Positions 25,401-34,014 are shown, counted from the first letter of the stretch. The stretch is DNA of 64,000 nucleotides from Leucobacter ruminantium (GCF_017565705.1 NZ_JAGDYL010000018.1:1-64000); one strand, 5' to 3'. Notes: generated by a model from the letters alone, not told the origin. Numbers and translations: made by a program.

Positions 25401-25667
25401 CAGTTCGTCGGGGAGCGGGACGGTGACCGTGAGCGGCGTCGACGGATTGTCCGGCGCGCTCCACGCGACGTTGATCTCCTGCCGGCTGCCGCCCGGGAAC
25501 GTGTCGTTCGCGAACTCGACCGAGTCGATCGTCGCCGCAGTCGCCGCATGCGCCGCCTGCGGGAGCGCAAAAGCCCCGGCGATGAGCGCCAAGACCGAGA
25601 AGAGCACGGCGGCGGATCGCCCGGGCCTCACTTCGCCTCCCCGTCGCCGGAGTATCAACCTTTTCAT
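22497..25667 (-). CDS. Sortase-anchored surface protein with six related DUF5979-like domains
   Basis: 1056 residues. A signal peptide (SAAVLFSVLALIAGAFALPQ, cleavage probably after AHA) is followed by a unique region (about 45-340) and six tandem domains of about 105-130 residues. Each later domain has F-x-(V/I)-x-K near its start, YPAG, an EAGEGTI-like strand, a D/GLPxGAxVTL(S/T)E core and ends in TNxI. The C-terminus has the sorting-type motif LSNTG at 1020-1024, a hydrophobic helix and SRRRSG, so it is probably linked to peptidoglycan by a sortase or held in the membrane. The domains resemble the Ig-like DUF5979 stalk domains of actinobacterial surface proteins. ATG 25667 follows gagga at 7 bases. 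Adhesion or stalk function is inferred. Confidence 0.8.
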   Translation of the reverse strand: MKRLILRRRGGEVRPGRSAAVLFSVLALIAGAFALPQAAHAATAATIDSVEFANDTFPGGSRQEINVAWSAPDNPSTPLTVTVPLPDELSGHADRFPAIDADGNEAGECVVAANQVVCTIDDAYVESHPVDISGTFRFLANVNVYNTEDVERTYDFGGVQAPPVTVTPNPAVCTEDCDFKGAGAWKGGGYNNLEDEIVWTVQVPAPADGMEAGLDITVTDLLDTSAFELVSGPAVREAGSVRRSPQTHRENLVWHTMPADLVTVSGDNLSASFTTRPGLDDDQPNAGDRGLTGSVYQVQWRVKVLDEGKAKTYQNEAEYTVEGQETRTVKGSATRYSGSGTVVGKNFGKFAVTKLLTGDARFNPAPEFTLNWTAYDTTDPTDPGTPGTATIRAGEPFFSQEFFKDTRVVITEVQPAGPANVTWGTPKFLAVDASGDPIPGADPTDSVEITFSADNRNLAKVSYFTLTNEATLDKAPIRAKKVVENPDGADLSGVPTYMVNYSYPASSTWAAGSGSLILPADGTVVASDALPVGAEVTLSEIAPVAIPGATWDAPVISPTKLVVGQDREAVVQVTNRTTKDLGAFSIRKTLSGDGKDLVPPGTAFQVHWSHPAGPGYEAGEGTVEVIAGGDPVTVDGLPAGAQVTLSEAAPDPITGGEWLDPVFSKTTFPVIKNETVTIDLDNPIRLGSGDFKIRKALEGTGAELVDPATTFAVGYSYPAGTGFQSGEGTIQVSADGSWASSGALPFGAEVTLAELDPAPVPGGTWQGHAFDPETFTIGDGTTVEVTLTNTISRDVGAFGLVKAVTGDAVHLIPEGTEYVFEYSYPAGDTFEAGEGTITVTAGGDPVSVGDLPAGAVVTLVEVAPEKVGGGTWQPVVFDGPSTFVIGKDATIVLEATNEISLNSGGFSVLKQIAGDGAGLVEDGTEFEVDFSYPAGEGFEAGAGTITVAANGEATVVDGLPYGAVVTLTEAAAVEVPGGTWQQPEFSTDTFTIGDGTVVEVELTNTITRDKAPASPTHRGLSNTGGMPLLPLGLGGAVLLCIGGVMVLSRRRSGAVE

Positions 25668-25776
25668 GCAGCGTCCTCGCCTTCCCGTACGGATAGCTCA
25701 CAGCTCTGAGCGCCCGAGATTCCAATGACCGCCAGAGCAGAAGCTCCGTAATCGCGAAACTTAGACGGCCTCTTTT

Positions 25777-25805
25777 ATTATGCATAGAATGAACTGAAAC
25801 GCCAA
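25777..25805 (-). promoter_or_regulatory. Promoter of the surface-protein gene
   Basis: On the minus strand TTGGCG (25800-25805) and CATAAT (25777-25782) are 17 bases apart. The region is strikingly AT-rich. It lies about 110 bases upstream of the ATG, leaving a leader of roughly 100 bases (25668-25775) in which I see no known motif. Confidence 0.5.
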
Positions 25806-25850
25806 TTTAACGAGGCCTTATGAAATTGAGTGGTGCTAGAACCTTGTGGA

Positions 25851-26135
25851 GTGGCAAAGCTGATTCCGGGGGAGTACTGGGCCGACTATGCGCGACGGGT
25901 CGGTACAGAGCTCCAACGCCGGCGCATCGAGCGCGGCCTGAGCCAGGAGCGGCTCGCCGCGGCTGCGGGCATCACTCGCTACACCTATCAGAAGATGGAG
26001 AAGGGCGAGTCTGCACCGGGTTCGCCCCTGAACCCAAGCTTGCGCAGCATCATGGCGGTTGCCCAGCAGCTCGATGTCACGCTCGACGAACTGCTCCCGC
26101 AGCCCTGGCCGGATCTCAGCGGACGCGGTCTGTAG
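25851..26135 (+). CDS. XRE-family helix-turn-helix regulator
   Basis: About 94 residues. A Cro/C1-type HTH covers most of it: YARRVGTELQRRRIERGLSQ, then ERLAAAAGITRYTYQKMEKG, ending in LDVTLDELLPQPWPD. The start is uncertain: GTG at 25851 begins just before the conserved part; GTG at 25830 is a longer alternative. Small one-domain regulators of this type are common in mobile islands. It faces away from the surface-protein gene and is followed 77 bases later by the DUF6907 gene; the two could form a unit. Confidence 0.75.
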   Translation: MAKLIPGEYWADYARRVGTELQRRRIERGLSQERLAAAAGITRYTYQKMEKGESAPGSPLNPSLRSIMAVAQQLDVTLDELLPQPWPDLSGRGL

Positions 26136-26212
26136 CCTCGCACGGACCGTCGATGTCCGAGGTCCGCTCTACCCTGTGAGCACCGTGCACCGACATCTAC
26201 CGAGGTATCGCC

Positions 26213-26524
26213 GTGTCTATCAGCTGGCAACACAGCGCCTGTCCCGAATGGTGCATCATCGATCATGCAGAGGGGGATCATCCCGATGACCGAGCGCACC
26301 GCGATGCGGGCCGTTCGGTCATCCTCACTCTCCGCGTGCGTGACTTCGTCGAAGAGAAGCTCGTGGAGCGCATCGTGGATCAGAACCTCATCTTGGGCCG
26401 GTGGCAACACGATGGCGATTCGCGCGTCTGGTATTTTCTCGGCACCGACGACGGCATCGAATACGAACTCAGCGAGGCCAGCCTTCGACGTCTGGTCTCC
26501 GAGCTCCAGGGTCTGCTGGAGTAG
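26213..26524 (+). CDS. Small DUF6907-like protein
   Basis: 103 residues, GTG start at 26213 with gaggt 6 bases before it. The N-terminus has a CPEWC pair followed by DHAEGDHPDDRAH, a Cys/His cluster that may bind zinc and that resembles DUF6907 proteins of actinobacteria. The rest is an alpha/beta part with LTLRVRDFVEEK and VWYFLGTDDGIEYELSEAS. In other genomes such proteins lie near small XRE regulators, as here. Function unknown. Confidence 0.6.
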   Translation: MSISWQHSACPEWCIIDHAEGDHPDDRAHRDAGRSVILTLRVRDFVEEKLVERIVDQNLILGRWQHDGDSRVWYFLGTDDGIEYELSEASLRRLVSELQGLLE

Positions 26525-26582
26525 TCGCTCTCGGCCGAGTCCCGTCGCAGACAGCGCGGCGGCGGAATCGAGCGTCAGCTCG

Positions 26583-27320
26583 TCAAGCGGATGGCGAGGG
26601 ATCCCTGTCGGTCGCGTCGACCTCGTCCGCGCGGCGCTTCGCCCACCACGAGCGGAGACCGCGCCAGATCTCGACGAGGATCGGGATGCCCGGGATGAGC
26701 ACGAGCACGATGATGAAGATCTCGCTGTACTCCTGCACGAACGGGATCTGGCCGAGGAAGTAGCCGAGCAGGGTCACGCCGACGGCCCAGAGCAGTGCGC
26801 CGATCGCGTTGTAGGCGACGAAGCGGCGGTAGGTCATGTGCCCGATACCGGCCGCGGCGGGCACGAAGCCGCGGATGATGGGCAGGAAGCGCGCGATGAT
26901 GATCGCCTTCGGCCCGTGCTTCTCGAAGAAGGCGTGGGTGCGCTCGACGTTCTCGGGATTGAAGAGCTTGCTCTTCGGGCGGTTGAAGAGGGCCGGACCG
27001 ATCTTACGACCGATCATGAAGCCCATCTGATCGCCGAGGAACGCGAACACGAACAGCACGGAGCAGGTGATCCAGATCGGGATGTCGATGATGGGCACGC
27101 CGCCGGGGCCCGTCGCGCTGAAGAGGCCGACCGTGAACAGCAGCGAATCGCCTGGCAGGAAGGCGAGCACCACGACGCCGGTCTCGAGGAACACGAACAG
27201 GCACGCGAGGATGAGCGCCACCCAGCCGCCCGCCCGCAGCAGCGTCTCGGGGTCGAGCCAGTCGATTCCGAGCAGTGCGGGCACGGCCGTGGGCAGGTCG
27301 ATCAGGTGCGCGATAGTCAC
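26583..27320 (-). CDS. DedA-family membrane protein
   Basis: 245 residues with the DedA pattern: an ETGVVVLAFLPGDSLLF motif, the conserved GDQMGFMIGR, a FFEKHGPKAIIIARFLPIIRGF segment with the essential Arg residues, and G-rich helices. DedA proteins are half-flipping membrane transporters; recent work links them to undecaprenyl-phosphate or phospholipid flipping. GTG start at 27320 has a TAGCGT box 7 bases upstream. The C-terminal tail is charged and cytosolic. Confidence 0.9.
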   Translation of the reverse strand: MTIAHLIDLPTAVPALLGIDWLDPETLLRAGGWVALILACLFVFLETGVVVLAFLPGDSLLFTVGLFSATGPGGVPIIDIPIWITCSVLFVFAFLGDQMGFMIGRKIGPALFNRPKSKLFNPENVERTHAFFEKHGPKAIIIARFLPIIRGFVPAAAGIGHMTYRRFVAYNAIGALLWAVGVTLLGYFLGQIPFVQEYSEIFIIVLVLIPGIPILVEIWRGLRSWWAKRRADEVDATDRDPSPSA

Positions 27321-27327
27321 CCGCCCT

Positions 27328-27333
27328 ACGCTA
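27328..27333 (-). promoter_or_regulatory. -10 box of the DedA gene (leaderless)
   Basis: On the minus strand TAGCGT ends 7 bases before GTG 27320, with no ribosome site. Confidence 0.45.
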
Positions 27334-27367
27334 CCAGCCGTGTCTGAGCGGCGAGGGGCCCGCGTTC

Positions 27368-27482
27368 CGCTGGTTGGGCGAGCGAGGAAGGAGCGAGTCG
27401 AAACCGCAGCCTCGATTTGGACTCAGCATCGCGGAGTCGAGCCTCGCTTTCGACTCGGCTGCGCCTCGCTCAACCAGCGGGT
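27368..27482. repeat. Dispersed palindromic repeat, full copy
   Basis: cgctggttgggcgagcgagg...gagtcgaaacc on the left and tttcgactcgg...cctcgctcaaccagcgg on the right form an imperfect inverted repeat of about 115 bp between the DedA and folD genes. Parts of the same element recur at 30828-30870 and 52440-52460. I recall gctggttgagcgagcgaagcgagtcgaaacc-like repeats from Microbacteriaceae genomes. Confidence 0.75.
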
Positions 27483-27489
27483 AGCCCGG

Positions 27490-28377
27490 TCAGCGGGCGG
27501 ACGCGCCGCGCTCCGCCATCTCCACCACGTTCTTGAGCAGCAGGGCCCGGGTCATCGGCCCGACCCCGCCCGGGTTCGGCGAGACCCAGCCGGCGACCTC
27601 TGCGACCGCGGGGTCGACGTCGCCGACGACGCGGCTCTTGCCGGTCTCGGGGTCGGTCTTGCGCGAGACGCCAACGTCAAGCACGATCGCGCCCGGCTTC
27701 ACATCCTCGGCGCGCACGATGCCCTCCGCACCGGCCGCGGCCACGATGACGTCGGCGACACGCAGCTCGGCCCCCAGATCCCTCGTGCCCGTGTGCGTCA
27801 GCGTCACGGTCGCGTTCACGTCGCGCCGCGTGAGCAGCGGGCCGATCGGTCGCCCGACCGTCACACCGCGGCCGACCACCACGACGTGCTTGCCCTGCCA
27901 CGAGAGCCCGTTCTGCTCCACCAGCTCGATCACGCCCCTCGGCGTGCACGGCAGCGGGCTCGTGATCTCGGTGTTCACGTTGAGCACGAGCCGCCCGAGG
28001 TTCGTGGGGTGGAGGCCGTCCGCGTCTTTGTCGGGGTCGATGCGCTCGAGGATGCGGTCGGTGTCGATGTGCTTCGGCAGCGGCAGCTGCACGATGTACC
28101 CGGTGCACTCGGGGTTCGCGTTGAGCTCGTCGAGCACCGCCTCGAGTTCCTCCTGCGTCACCGTCTCGGGCAGATCCCGGCGGATCGACGCGATGCCCAC
28201 CTCGGCGCAGTCGCGGTGCTTGCCCGCGACGTACCACTGCGAGCCCGGGTCCTCTCCGACGAGGACCGTCGCGAGCCCCGGCACGATGCCGCGCTCGCGG
28301 AGCACCGCCACTCGGGCGGCGAGGTCATCCTTGATGTTGGCGGCCGCGGTGCGGCCGTCGAGTTGCTGTGCGGTCAT
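27490..28377 (-). CDS. folD: Methylenetetrahydrofolate dehydrogenase/cyclohydrolase
   Basis: Bifunctional enzyme interconverting methylene-, methenyl- and 10-formyl-THF. 295 residues with the catalytic [13 protein letters not shown] segment (Lys), [39 protein letters not shown] loop and the C-terminal [10 protein letters not shown] motif. ATG at 28377 has gaggag 7 bases upstream. It is the second gene after glyA in the same direction (82-base gap), so the riboswitch ahead of glyA probably controls both. Confidence 0.96.
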   Translation of the reverse strand: MTAQQLDGRTAAANIKDDLAARVAVLRERGIVPGLATVLVGEDPGSQWYVAGKHRDCAEVGIASIRRDLPETVTQEELEAVLDELNANPECTGYIVQLPLPKHIDTDRILERIDPDKDADGLHPTNLGRLVLNVNTEITSPLPCTPRGVIELVEQNGLSWQGKHVVVVGRGVTVGRPIGPLLTRRDVNATVTLTHTGTRDLGAELRVADVIVAAAGAEGIVRAEDVKPGAIVLDVGVSRKTDPETGKSRVVGDVDPAVAEVAGWVSPNPGGVGPMTRALLLKNVVEMAERGASAR

Positions 28378-28459
28378 GTCTGACTCCTCATGTGAGCAGC
28401 GGCCGAGCCTGCCGAAGGGGCGCGAGCACCGCTCGCCTCCACAGGCCCTGCGAACGGGT

Positions 28460-29743
28460 TTACCAGGTCTCGAGTCCGGGGTACAGGGGGAAGGCCGCGG
28501 CGAGTTCGCCCACCCTCCCTCGCAGCGCGTCGGCGTCGCCGACTCCCTGGAGGGTCTGCGCGATGATGTCGGCCACCTCGGCGAACTCATCGTCGCCGAA
28601 GCCGCGGGTCGCCAGCGCCGGCGTGCCGATGCGCAGGCCGCTCGTGACCATCGGCGGGCGCGGATCGAACGGCACCGCGTTGCGGTTCACGGTGATGCCG
28701 ACCGCATGCAGCGCGTCCTCGGCCTGCTGACCGTCGAGCTGCGAGTCGCGCAGGTCGGCGAGTACGAGGTGCACATCGGTGCCGCCGGTGAGCACGTCGA
28801 CGCCCGCCGCCTTCGAGGCCTCGCTCGTGAGCGCTTCGGCGAGCAGCTTCGCACCGCTCAGCGTGCGCACCTGGCGCTCCTTGAACTCGTCGGTGGCGGC
28901 GAGCTTGAAGGCGGTCGCCTTCGCCGCGATCACGTGCATGAGGGGGCCGCCCTGCTGGCCGGGGAACACATTGGAGTTGATGCGCTTCGAGATCTCGGCG
29001 TCGTTCGTGAGGATGAAGCCCGAGCGGGGGCCGCCGATCGTCTTGTGCACGGTCGAACTCACCACATGCGCGTGCGGCACCGGGTTCGGGTGGAGGCCCG
29101 CGGCGACGAGACCGGCGAAGTGCGCCATGTCGACCCACAGCGTCGCGCCCACCTCGTCGGCGATCTCGCGGAACCTCGCGAAGTCGAGCGTGCGCGGGTA
29201 GGCCGACCAGCCGGCGATGATCACCTTGGGCCGGTGCTCGAGCGCCTTCTCGCGCACGACGTCCATGTCGACGAGGAAGGTCTCGGGATCGACGCCGTAC
29301 GAGGCCACGTTGTAGAGCTTGCCCGAGAAGTTGAGCCTCATGCCGTGGGTGAGATGACCGCCGTGGGCGAGTTCGAGCCCCAGGATCGTGTCGCCGGGCT
29401 CGGCGATGGCGCTGAGCACGGCCGCGTTGGCGCTCGCCCCCGAGTGTGGCTGCACGTTCGCGTACGCCGCGCCGAAGAGAGCCTTGGCGCGATCCCTCGC
29501 GAGGTCCTCGGCCACGTCGACGAACTCGCAGCCGCCGTAGTAGCGTCGCCCGGGGTAGCCCTCGGCGTACTTGTTGGTGAGCACCGAGCCCTGCGCCTCG
29601 AGCACGGCACGCGGCACGAAGTTCTCGCTCGCGATCATCTCGAGGGTGCCGCGCTGACGGCCGAGCTCCTGTTCGAGCACCGCCGCGATCTCGGGATCGA
29701 CCGCCTCGAGCGGCTCGTTGAAGAAGGCTGACTGCTGTGACAT
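28460..29743 (-). CDS. glyA: Serine hydroxymethyltransferase
   Basis: PLP enzyme converting serine and THF to glycine and methylene-THF. 427 residues with [31 protein letters not shown], the HGGHLTHG motif, and the PLP lysine in [16 protein letters not shown] 29743 is preceded by gagagg at 6 bases. The 5' leader contains a ZTP riboswitch (see there), and folD follows, together forming a one-carbon operon divergent from purU. Confidence 0.97.
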   Translation of the reverse strand: MSQQSAFFNEPLEAVDPEIAAVLEQELGRQRGTLEMIASENFVPRAVLEAQGSVLTNKYAEGYPGRRYYGGCEFVDVAEDLARDRAKALFGAAYANVQPHSGASANAAVLSAIAEPGDTILGLELAHGGHLTHGMRLNFSGKLYNVASYGVDPETFLVDMDVVREKALEHRPKVIIAGWSAYPRTLDFARFREIADEVGATLWVDMAHFAGLVAAGLHPNPVPHAHVVSSTVHKTIGGPRSGFILTNDAEISKRINSNVFPGQQGGPLMHVIAAKATAFKLAATDEFKERQVRTLSGAKLLAEALTSEASKAAGVDVLTGGTDVHLVLADLRDSQLDGQQAEDALHAVGITVNRNAVPFDPRPPMVTSGLRIGTPALATRGFGDDEFAEVADIIAQTLQGVGDADALRGRVGELAAAFPLYPGLETW

Positions 29744-29783
29744 GACGTACCTCTCATCTCCCTGCGCGCAGGGTCTGATCCTG

Positions 29784-29857
29784 CGGCCCAGGCGAGCGGC
29801 CTTGTACGAATTCGTCGCTCCCCGGTGGTCACCCACCTGCACGCCAGTCACGACGGA
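29784..29857 (-). ncRNA. ZTP (pfl) riboswitch upstream of glyA
   Basis: Read on the minus strand the leader has cgtgactggcg, then ggtgggtgaccaccggggag (a stem-loop with the conserved ccggggag 3' part), a variable stem, and ccgctcgcctgggc. These are the two conserved halves of the pfl/ZTP riboswitch, which senses the folate-stress signal ZTP/ZMP and turns on one-carbon genes such as glyA, folD and purH. The gene context fits exactly. Between it and the ribosome site a ccctgcgcgcaggg hairpin (29760-29773) can serve as expression platform. Confidence 0.85.
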
Positions 29858-29861
29858 GAAC

Positions 29862-29867
29862 AGTCTA
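29862..29867 (-). promoter_or_regulatory. -10 box for the glyA transcript
   Basis: TAGACT on the minus strand lies 5 bases before the riboswitch core, so transcription would start at about 29855 and include the aptamer. No convincing -35 box is visible. Confidence 0.45.
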
Positions 29868-29919
29868 GCAACCCCGACCGCTCGAAACGCCAGCGTCTGC
29901 GGCGTCCCGATCCCTCCAC

Positions 29920-29925
29920 TACCCT
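29920..29925 (+). promoter_or_regulatory. -10 box of purU (leaderless)
   Basis: taccct ends 8 bases before GTG 29934; no ribosome site lies between. Confidence 0.4.
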
Positions 29926-29933
29926 TGAGTCTC

Positions 29934-30818
29934 GTGAACACGATCGCGACGACCGCAGACGACACCCAGTGGGTGCTGACCCTCTCCTGCATCGACGGGC
30001 CCGGTATCGTGCATGCGATCAGCGGCGCCATCGTCGCGGCCGGAGGCAACATCGCGGAGAGCCAGCAGTTCTCGAGCCACGACACGGCGCGCTTCTTCAT
30101 GCGCCTGCAGATCGAGGCGGTCGCCCAACCCGAGACCTTCGAGGAGCGGTTCTCCGCCGCGCTCACCCCGGTCACCGAGCGCTACCACATGAGCTGGCGC
30201 CTCGACCGCGTCGGCCGCCCCGTGCGCACCCTGCTGCTCGCGTCGACCGCGACGCACTGCGTCAACGATCTGCTCTACCGGCAGCGCGCGGGACAACTGC
30301 CGATCGAGGTGCCGCTGATCCTCTCGAACCACGAGACCGTGCGCGACCTCGCCGAGTTCTACGGCGTCGACTTCGAGCACAGGCCGATCGCGGGCGAGGC
30401 CGACAAGGCGGCGTTCGAGGCGCGTGTGCTCGAGGCCGTCGAGCAGCACGACATCGAGCTCGTGGTGCTCGCCCGCTACATGCAGATCCTCTCTCCCGAG
30501 CTCTGCGAGGCGCTCGAGGGGCGCGCGATCAACATCCACCACTCGTTCCTGCCCGGCTTCAAGGGCGCGAACCCCTACAAGCAGGCGCACCGGCGCGGCG
30601 TGAAGCTCATCGGAGCGACCGCTCACTTCGTCACGACCGACCTCGACGAGGGGCCGATCATCGAGCAGGACGTGGTGCGCGTCGACCACTCGTACTCCTC
30701 GCGCGAGCTCGTGCAGCTCGGCCAGGACGAGGAGGCGCGCGTGCTGCGTCGAGCCGTGGGCTGGTTCGCCGAGAACCGCGTCCTCGCCGACGGCGCGCGC
30801 ACCATCATCTTCCGCTGA
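29934..30818 (+). CDS. purU: Formyltetrahydrofolate deformylase
   Basis: Hydrolyses 10-formyl-THF to formate and THF. 294 residues: an N-terminal ACT domain ([19 protein letters not shown], residues about 14-90) and a formyltransferase-like domain with the catalytic set [16 protein letters not shown] (His), [17 protein letters not shown] (His and Asp). GTG start 29934 is chosen from the box upstream and the start of ACT similarity. It is divergent from glyA-folD, so genes making and spending formyl-THF lie side by side. Confidence 0.94.
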   Translation: MNTIATTADDTQWVLTLSCIDGPGIVHAISGAIVAAGGNIAESQQFSSHDTARFFMRLQIEAVAQPETFEERFSAALTPVTERYHMSWRLDRVGRPVRTLLLASTATHCVNDLLYRQRAGQLPIEVPLILSNHETVRDLAEFYGVDFEHRPIAGEADKAAFEARVLEAVEQHDIELVVLARYMQILSPELCEALEGRAINIHHSFLPGFKGANPYKQAHRRGVKLIGATAHFVTTDLDEGPIIEQDVVRVDHSYSSRELVQLGQDEEARVLRRAVGWFAENRVLADGARTIIFR

Positions 30819-30827
30819 GCTGGCGAG

Positions 30828-30870
30828 GGATCCTGGTTTCGACTCGCTTCGCTCGCTCAACCGGCGGAAC
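30828..30870. repeat. Dispersed palindromic repeat, partial copy
   Basis: ggtttcgactcgcttcgctc followed by gctcaaccggcgg matches one arm of the element at 27368-27482. It lies in the 79-base gap between the convergent purU and amidohydrolase genes. Confidence 0.65.
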
Positions 30871-30897
30871 GAGCGGGTCGGGACCACAGGCTCCGCC

Positions 30898-32508
30898 TCA
30901 GGCCTCGTGCACGATCCTGCCGTCGACGACGGTGAGCACGATCGGCACGGAGATCAGCTCGTCTGGCGTCGCCTCCACGGGGTCGGCGGCCCACACCGTC
31001 AGATCGGCGACCGCGCCCGCGACGATCCGGCCCCGGTCCGCGTGCCCTCGGGCCTGTGCCGGCCACAGCGTATAGGCGAGCAGCGCCTCCTCGCCCGTGA
31101 GCCGCTGCTCGGGCTCGAAGACGTGCGCCGAGGGATCCCCGGGCGTGTGCCTCCCGCGAGCCCACGCCATGCCGATGCGAGGATCGTACTGGGCGACCGG
31201 CCAGTCCGAGCCCAGCACGAGCCGGCACCCGCTCTCCAGCACGTCGCGCACGCGGTAGCCGGTCGCGGCCCTCTCGCTCCCGAGCCGGGAGGCCCAGTTG
31301 TCCTCGCCCGCCGCAGACCGCCACTGCATATGCAGCGGCTGCATCGACGCGGTGACACCGCTGCCGCGCAGCGCCTCGACGTCGGCGTCGGAGAGCACCT
31401 CGAGGTGCTCGATCGAGTGGAACGGCAGCCCCGGCCGCTCGGGCAGGTCCGCGTAGACCTCGAGCACGCGGTGCACCGCGTAGTCGCCGACCGCGTGCGT
31501 CGCGATCAGCATGCCGGCGTCGTGGTAGGCGCGCACGACCTCCGCGTAGCGCTCCCATGACGGCCAGAACGGGGCACGGCCGTCACCGCGGAGGTCGGGG
31601 GCGTGCAGCCAGGCGGTGCCGGTGTCGATCACGCCGTCGCTGAACAGCTTGATCGCGCCGCACTCCCAGAGGCGGCCGCACCGATCCCTCCCCTCGATGA
31701 CGCGGGCGACATCGGCATCGGTGTCGCCCACCGCGTGCCAGTGGTGCACAGTGATGCGGTGATCGAGCTCGCCGCGCGTCTCGAGCTCGGCGAGCAGTTC
31801 GACCGTCGCGTCCTTGCCGTCCATGATGGCGCCGCCCGTCAGCCCGGCGGCCGCGAGCCTGCGGAACATGTCGCGCAGCCGGTCCCGGTCCTCCTCGTGC
31901 GTCGGGGCCGGCGCGGCGTCGAAGAGGATGCCGTAGGCCGTGGGCTCCCGCAGCTCGCCCGTCGGCACGCCGTTCTCGTCGACCACGATCTCGCTCGCGT
32001 CATCGAACTCGCGGGGGCCCGTGATGCCCGCGGCCGCGAGCGCCGGCGCGGTGCCGAGACCCGTGTGGAGGTCGTAGCACATGAGCGCGACCGGGCGGCC
32101 GGGCGCCGCGTCGGCGATGAGGTCGCCTCGCATCCCCGTCTCCTCGAAGGCCTCGTACTCGAGGTTCCAGCCGCGCAGCCACGCGCCCTCCGGCAGCCTC
32201 GCGTGCTCCGCCGCGATCGCCGAGCGCACCTGCTCGAGCGTCTCGCAGCCGCCCAGGTCGACGCCGGCCGTGACGGCCGCCGCCCAGTGCGGGTGGGTGT
32301 GGGCGTCGAAGAGGCCCGGGGTGACGGTCGCGCCCGCGACGTCGCGCACCCGGATCCCTCGCCTCTCGGCCGCGGCCCGCACCTCGGCGTCGCCGCCGAG
32401 CATCTCGATCGCGCCGTCGACGATCAGGATCGCCGTCGCCCCCGTGTCGCCCGCGTTGGTGCGCAGCTTCGCGCCCGTGATCGCGAGACTGCCGCCTGCC
32501 TGTGCCAT
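30898..32508 (-). CDS. YtcJ-like metal-dependent amidohydrolase
   Basis: 536 residues, amidohydrolase superfamily, amidohydrolase_3/YtcJ group. Metal ligands: FDAHTHPHW near residue 70 (HxH), the conserved histidines in HHWHAVGD and HSIEHLE, and the Asp in VLGSDWPVAQYDPR. The group hydrolyses N-formyl or N-acyl compounds and imines; NfdA (N-substituted formamide deformylase) is a known member. ATG 32508 is placed by aaaggg 6 bases upstream and by the start of similarity. It lies 132 bases downstream of the amino-acid/amine permease gene, so the permease may import its substrate. Confidence 0.82.
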   Translation of the reverse strand: MAQAGGSLAITGAKLRTNAGDTGATAILIVDGAIEMLGGDAEVRAAAERRGIRVRDVAGATVTPGLFDAHTHPHWAAAVTAGVDLGGCETLEQVRSAIAAEHARLPEGAWLRGWNLEYEAFEETGMRGDLIADAAPGRPVALMCYDLHTGLGTAPALAAAGITGPREFDDASEIVVDENGVPTGELREPTAYGILFDAAPAPTHEEDRDRLRDMFRRLAAAGLTGGAIMDGKDATVELLAELETRGELDHRITVHHWHAVGDTDADVARVIEGRDRCGRLWECGAIKLFSDGVIDTGTAWLHAPDLRGDGRAPFWPSWERYAEVVRAYHDAGMLIATHAVGDYAVHRVLEVYADLPERPGLPFHSIEHLEVLSDADVEALRGSGVTASMQPLHMQWRSAAGEDNWASRLGSERAATGYRVRDVLESGCRLVLGSDWPVAQYDPRIGMAWARGRHTPGDPSAHVFEPEQRLTGEEALLAYTLWPAQARGHADRGRIVAGAVADLTVWAADPVEATPDELISVPIVLTVVDGRIVHEA

Positions 32509-32640
32509 GTTCCGCCCTTTCCGGTCGCCCGCCCTCGCCTGCGACCCCGCCATTATCCTCCACCGGCGGATCCGACCGGCAGCACGACCGCGGCCGGGCC
32601 GAATGGGCCCGACCCCTGCCGCCCTCGGTGTTCGGCCCGC

Positions 32641-34014
32641 TCACTCCTCCAGGTCGAGAGTCGGGGTGGGGCGAGTGAAGAAGCGGGTGATGATGAGCAG
32701 GATGACGAACCCGACGGCGAGCCACGAGAGGCCGATCACGAAGGTCTGGGCGGTCAGGCTCGTCCACAGCCAGATCGTGAGCCCGACTCCGATGAGCGGC
32801 AGCACGAGGTTGTTCAGCCAGGCAATGCCGCTGCGCTCCTTCTCGCGGATGTAGAAGTGCACCACGACCGCGAGGTTGACGAAGGAGAAGGCGAAGAGCG
32901 CGCCGAAGCTGATCATGTTCGACAGCACGGTGAGGTCGATCACGATGGCGAGCAGCGACACGGCCGACACGATCGAGATCGCGATGACCGGCGTACCGAA
33001 GCGCTTGTTGAGGTGCCCGAAGATCGAGCGGGGCAGCACGCCGTCTCGACCCATCGCGAAGAGGATGCGGGAGACCGAGGCCTGCGAGGTGAGTGCCGAC
33101 CCGAGTGCGCCCGCGACGTAGCCCGCGACGAACAGCACCGACAGCCAGCCTCCGATCACACCGATGACCTGGGTGCTCGCCGTGTCGACGTTCTCGAACT
33201 CGTTCGACGGGTAGACGAGCTGGGCGACGAAGGCGAGCAGGATGAAGATGAGGCCGGCGCCGAGCGTCACGATCATGATGGCCCGCGGCACCGTGCGCTT
33301 CGCGTCCTTCGCCTCCTCCGAGAGGGTCGACACCGAATCGAAGCCGAGGAAGGAGAGCGCGAGGATCGCGGCACCGTTGAAGAGCGGGCCGGTCTGCCCG
33401 GCGGCGTCGCTGCCGTCGCCGACGAACGGGGCCATGAGGTCGACCCCGTGGCCCAGGGCGGTCGACAGTCCGAGCACGACGAACAGGACGACGAAGATCG
33501 TCTGCACCGCGATGATCACGAAGTTCGCCCTGGCCACCTGCACGATGCCGACGATGTTGAGCACCGTCACGACCGCGATCGACAGCACGATCCACACCCA
33601 GTTCGGTACCCCGGTCGCGTCATTGAGATAGAGGCCGATGACGAGGTAGTTGATCATCGGCAGGAACAGGTAGTCGAGCAGCAGCGCCCAGCCGACGAGG
33701 AAGCCGACCGCGCCGCCGAAGCTCTGCTGCGTGTAGATGTAGGCGGAGCCCGAGTAGGGCATCGCCGATGAGAGACGCGCGTACGATCGCGCCGTGAACA
33801 GCATCACCACGAGGGTGATGATGTAGGCGTCGACCAGCCTGCCGCCGGTGAGCGAGGTCACGATGCCGTAGGTCGTGAACACGGTGAGCGGCACCATGTA
33901 CACGAGCCCGAACAGCACGAGCGAGGGGATGCCGAGCACTCGTTTGAAGCGGCCCTCGGTGACCGCGGCGGTCAACTCGGTTGCGGGCGGCAGCGAGGAA
34001 TGCTGATCATTCAT
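32641..34014 (-). CDS. APC-family amino acid or amine permease
   Basis: 457 residues with twelve predicted helices and APC signatures: the first-helix VLFGLVYMVPLTVF, SYARLSSAMPYSGSAYIYTQ, LSFLGFDSVSTLSEEAKDAKR (the helix-6 motif) and ALTSQASVSRILFAMGRDGVLP. The sequence is closest in feel to putrescine/amino acid importers (PuuP or YeeF group), but the substrate is inferred only. ATG 34014 follows ggatgaaag. The 171 bases upstream (34015-34185), between this gene and the end of the biotin ligase gene, hold no feature I recognise apart from one GAGGGATC word. Confidence 0.85.
   Translation of the reverse strand: MNDQHSSLPPATELTAAVTEGRFKRVLGIPSLVLFGLVYMVPLTVFTTYGIVTSLTGGRLVDAYIITLVVMLFTARSYARLSSAMPYSGSAYIYTQQSFGGAVGFLVGWALLLDYLFLPMINYLVIGLYLNDATGVPNWVWIVLSIAVVTVLNIVGIVQVARANFVIIAVQTIFVVLFVVLGLSTALGHGVDLMAPFVGDGSDAAGQTGPLFNGAAILALSFLGFDSVSTLSEEAKDAKRTVPRAIMIVTLGAGLIFILLAFVAQLVYPSNEFENVDTASTQVIGVIGGWLSVLFVAGYVAGALGSALTSQASVSRILFAMGRDGVLPRSIFGHLNKRFGTPVIAISIVSAVSLLAIVIDLTVLSNMISFGALFAFSFVNLAVVVHFYIREKERSGIAWLNNLVLPLIGVGLTIWLWTSLTAQTFVIGLSWLAVGFVILLIITRFFTRPTPTLDLEE

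Noticed and set aside
22428-25709. A 1093-codon open frame on the plus strand
   Set aside because: Antisense shadow of the surface-protein gene, which has a signal peptide, domain repeats and a sorting motif in its own frame.
25204-25785. A 193-codon frame at the start of the surface-protein gene
   Set aside because: Different frame from the signal peptide and domains, no ribosome site, Arg-rich translation; it crosses the promoter region.
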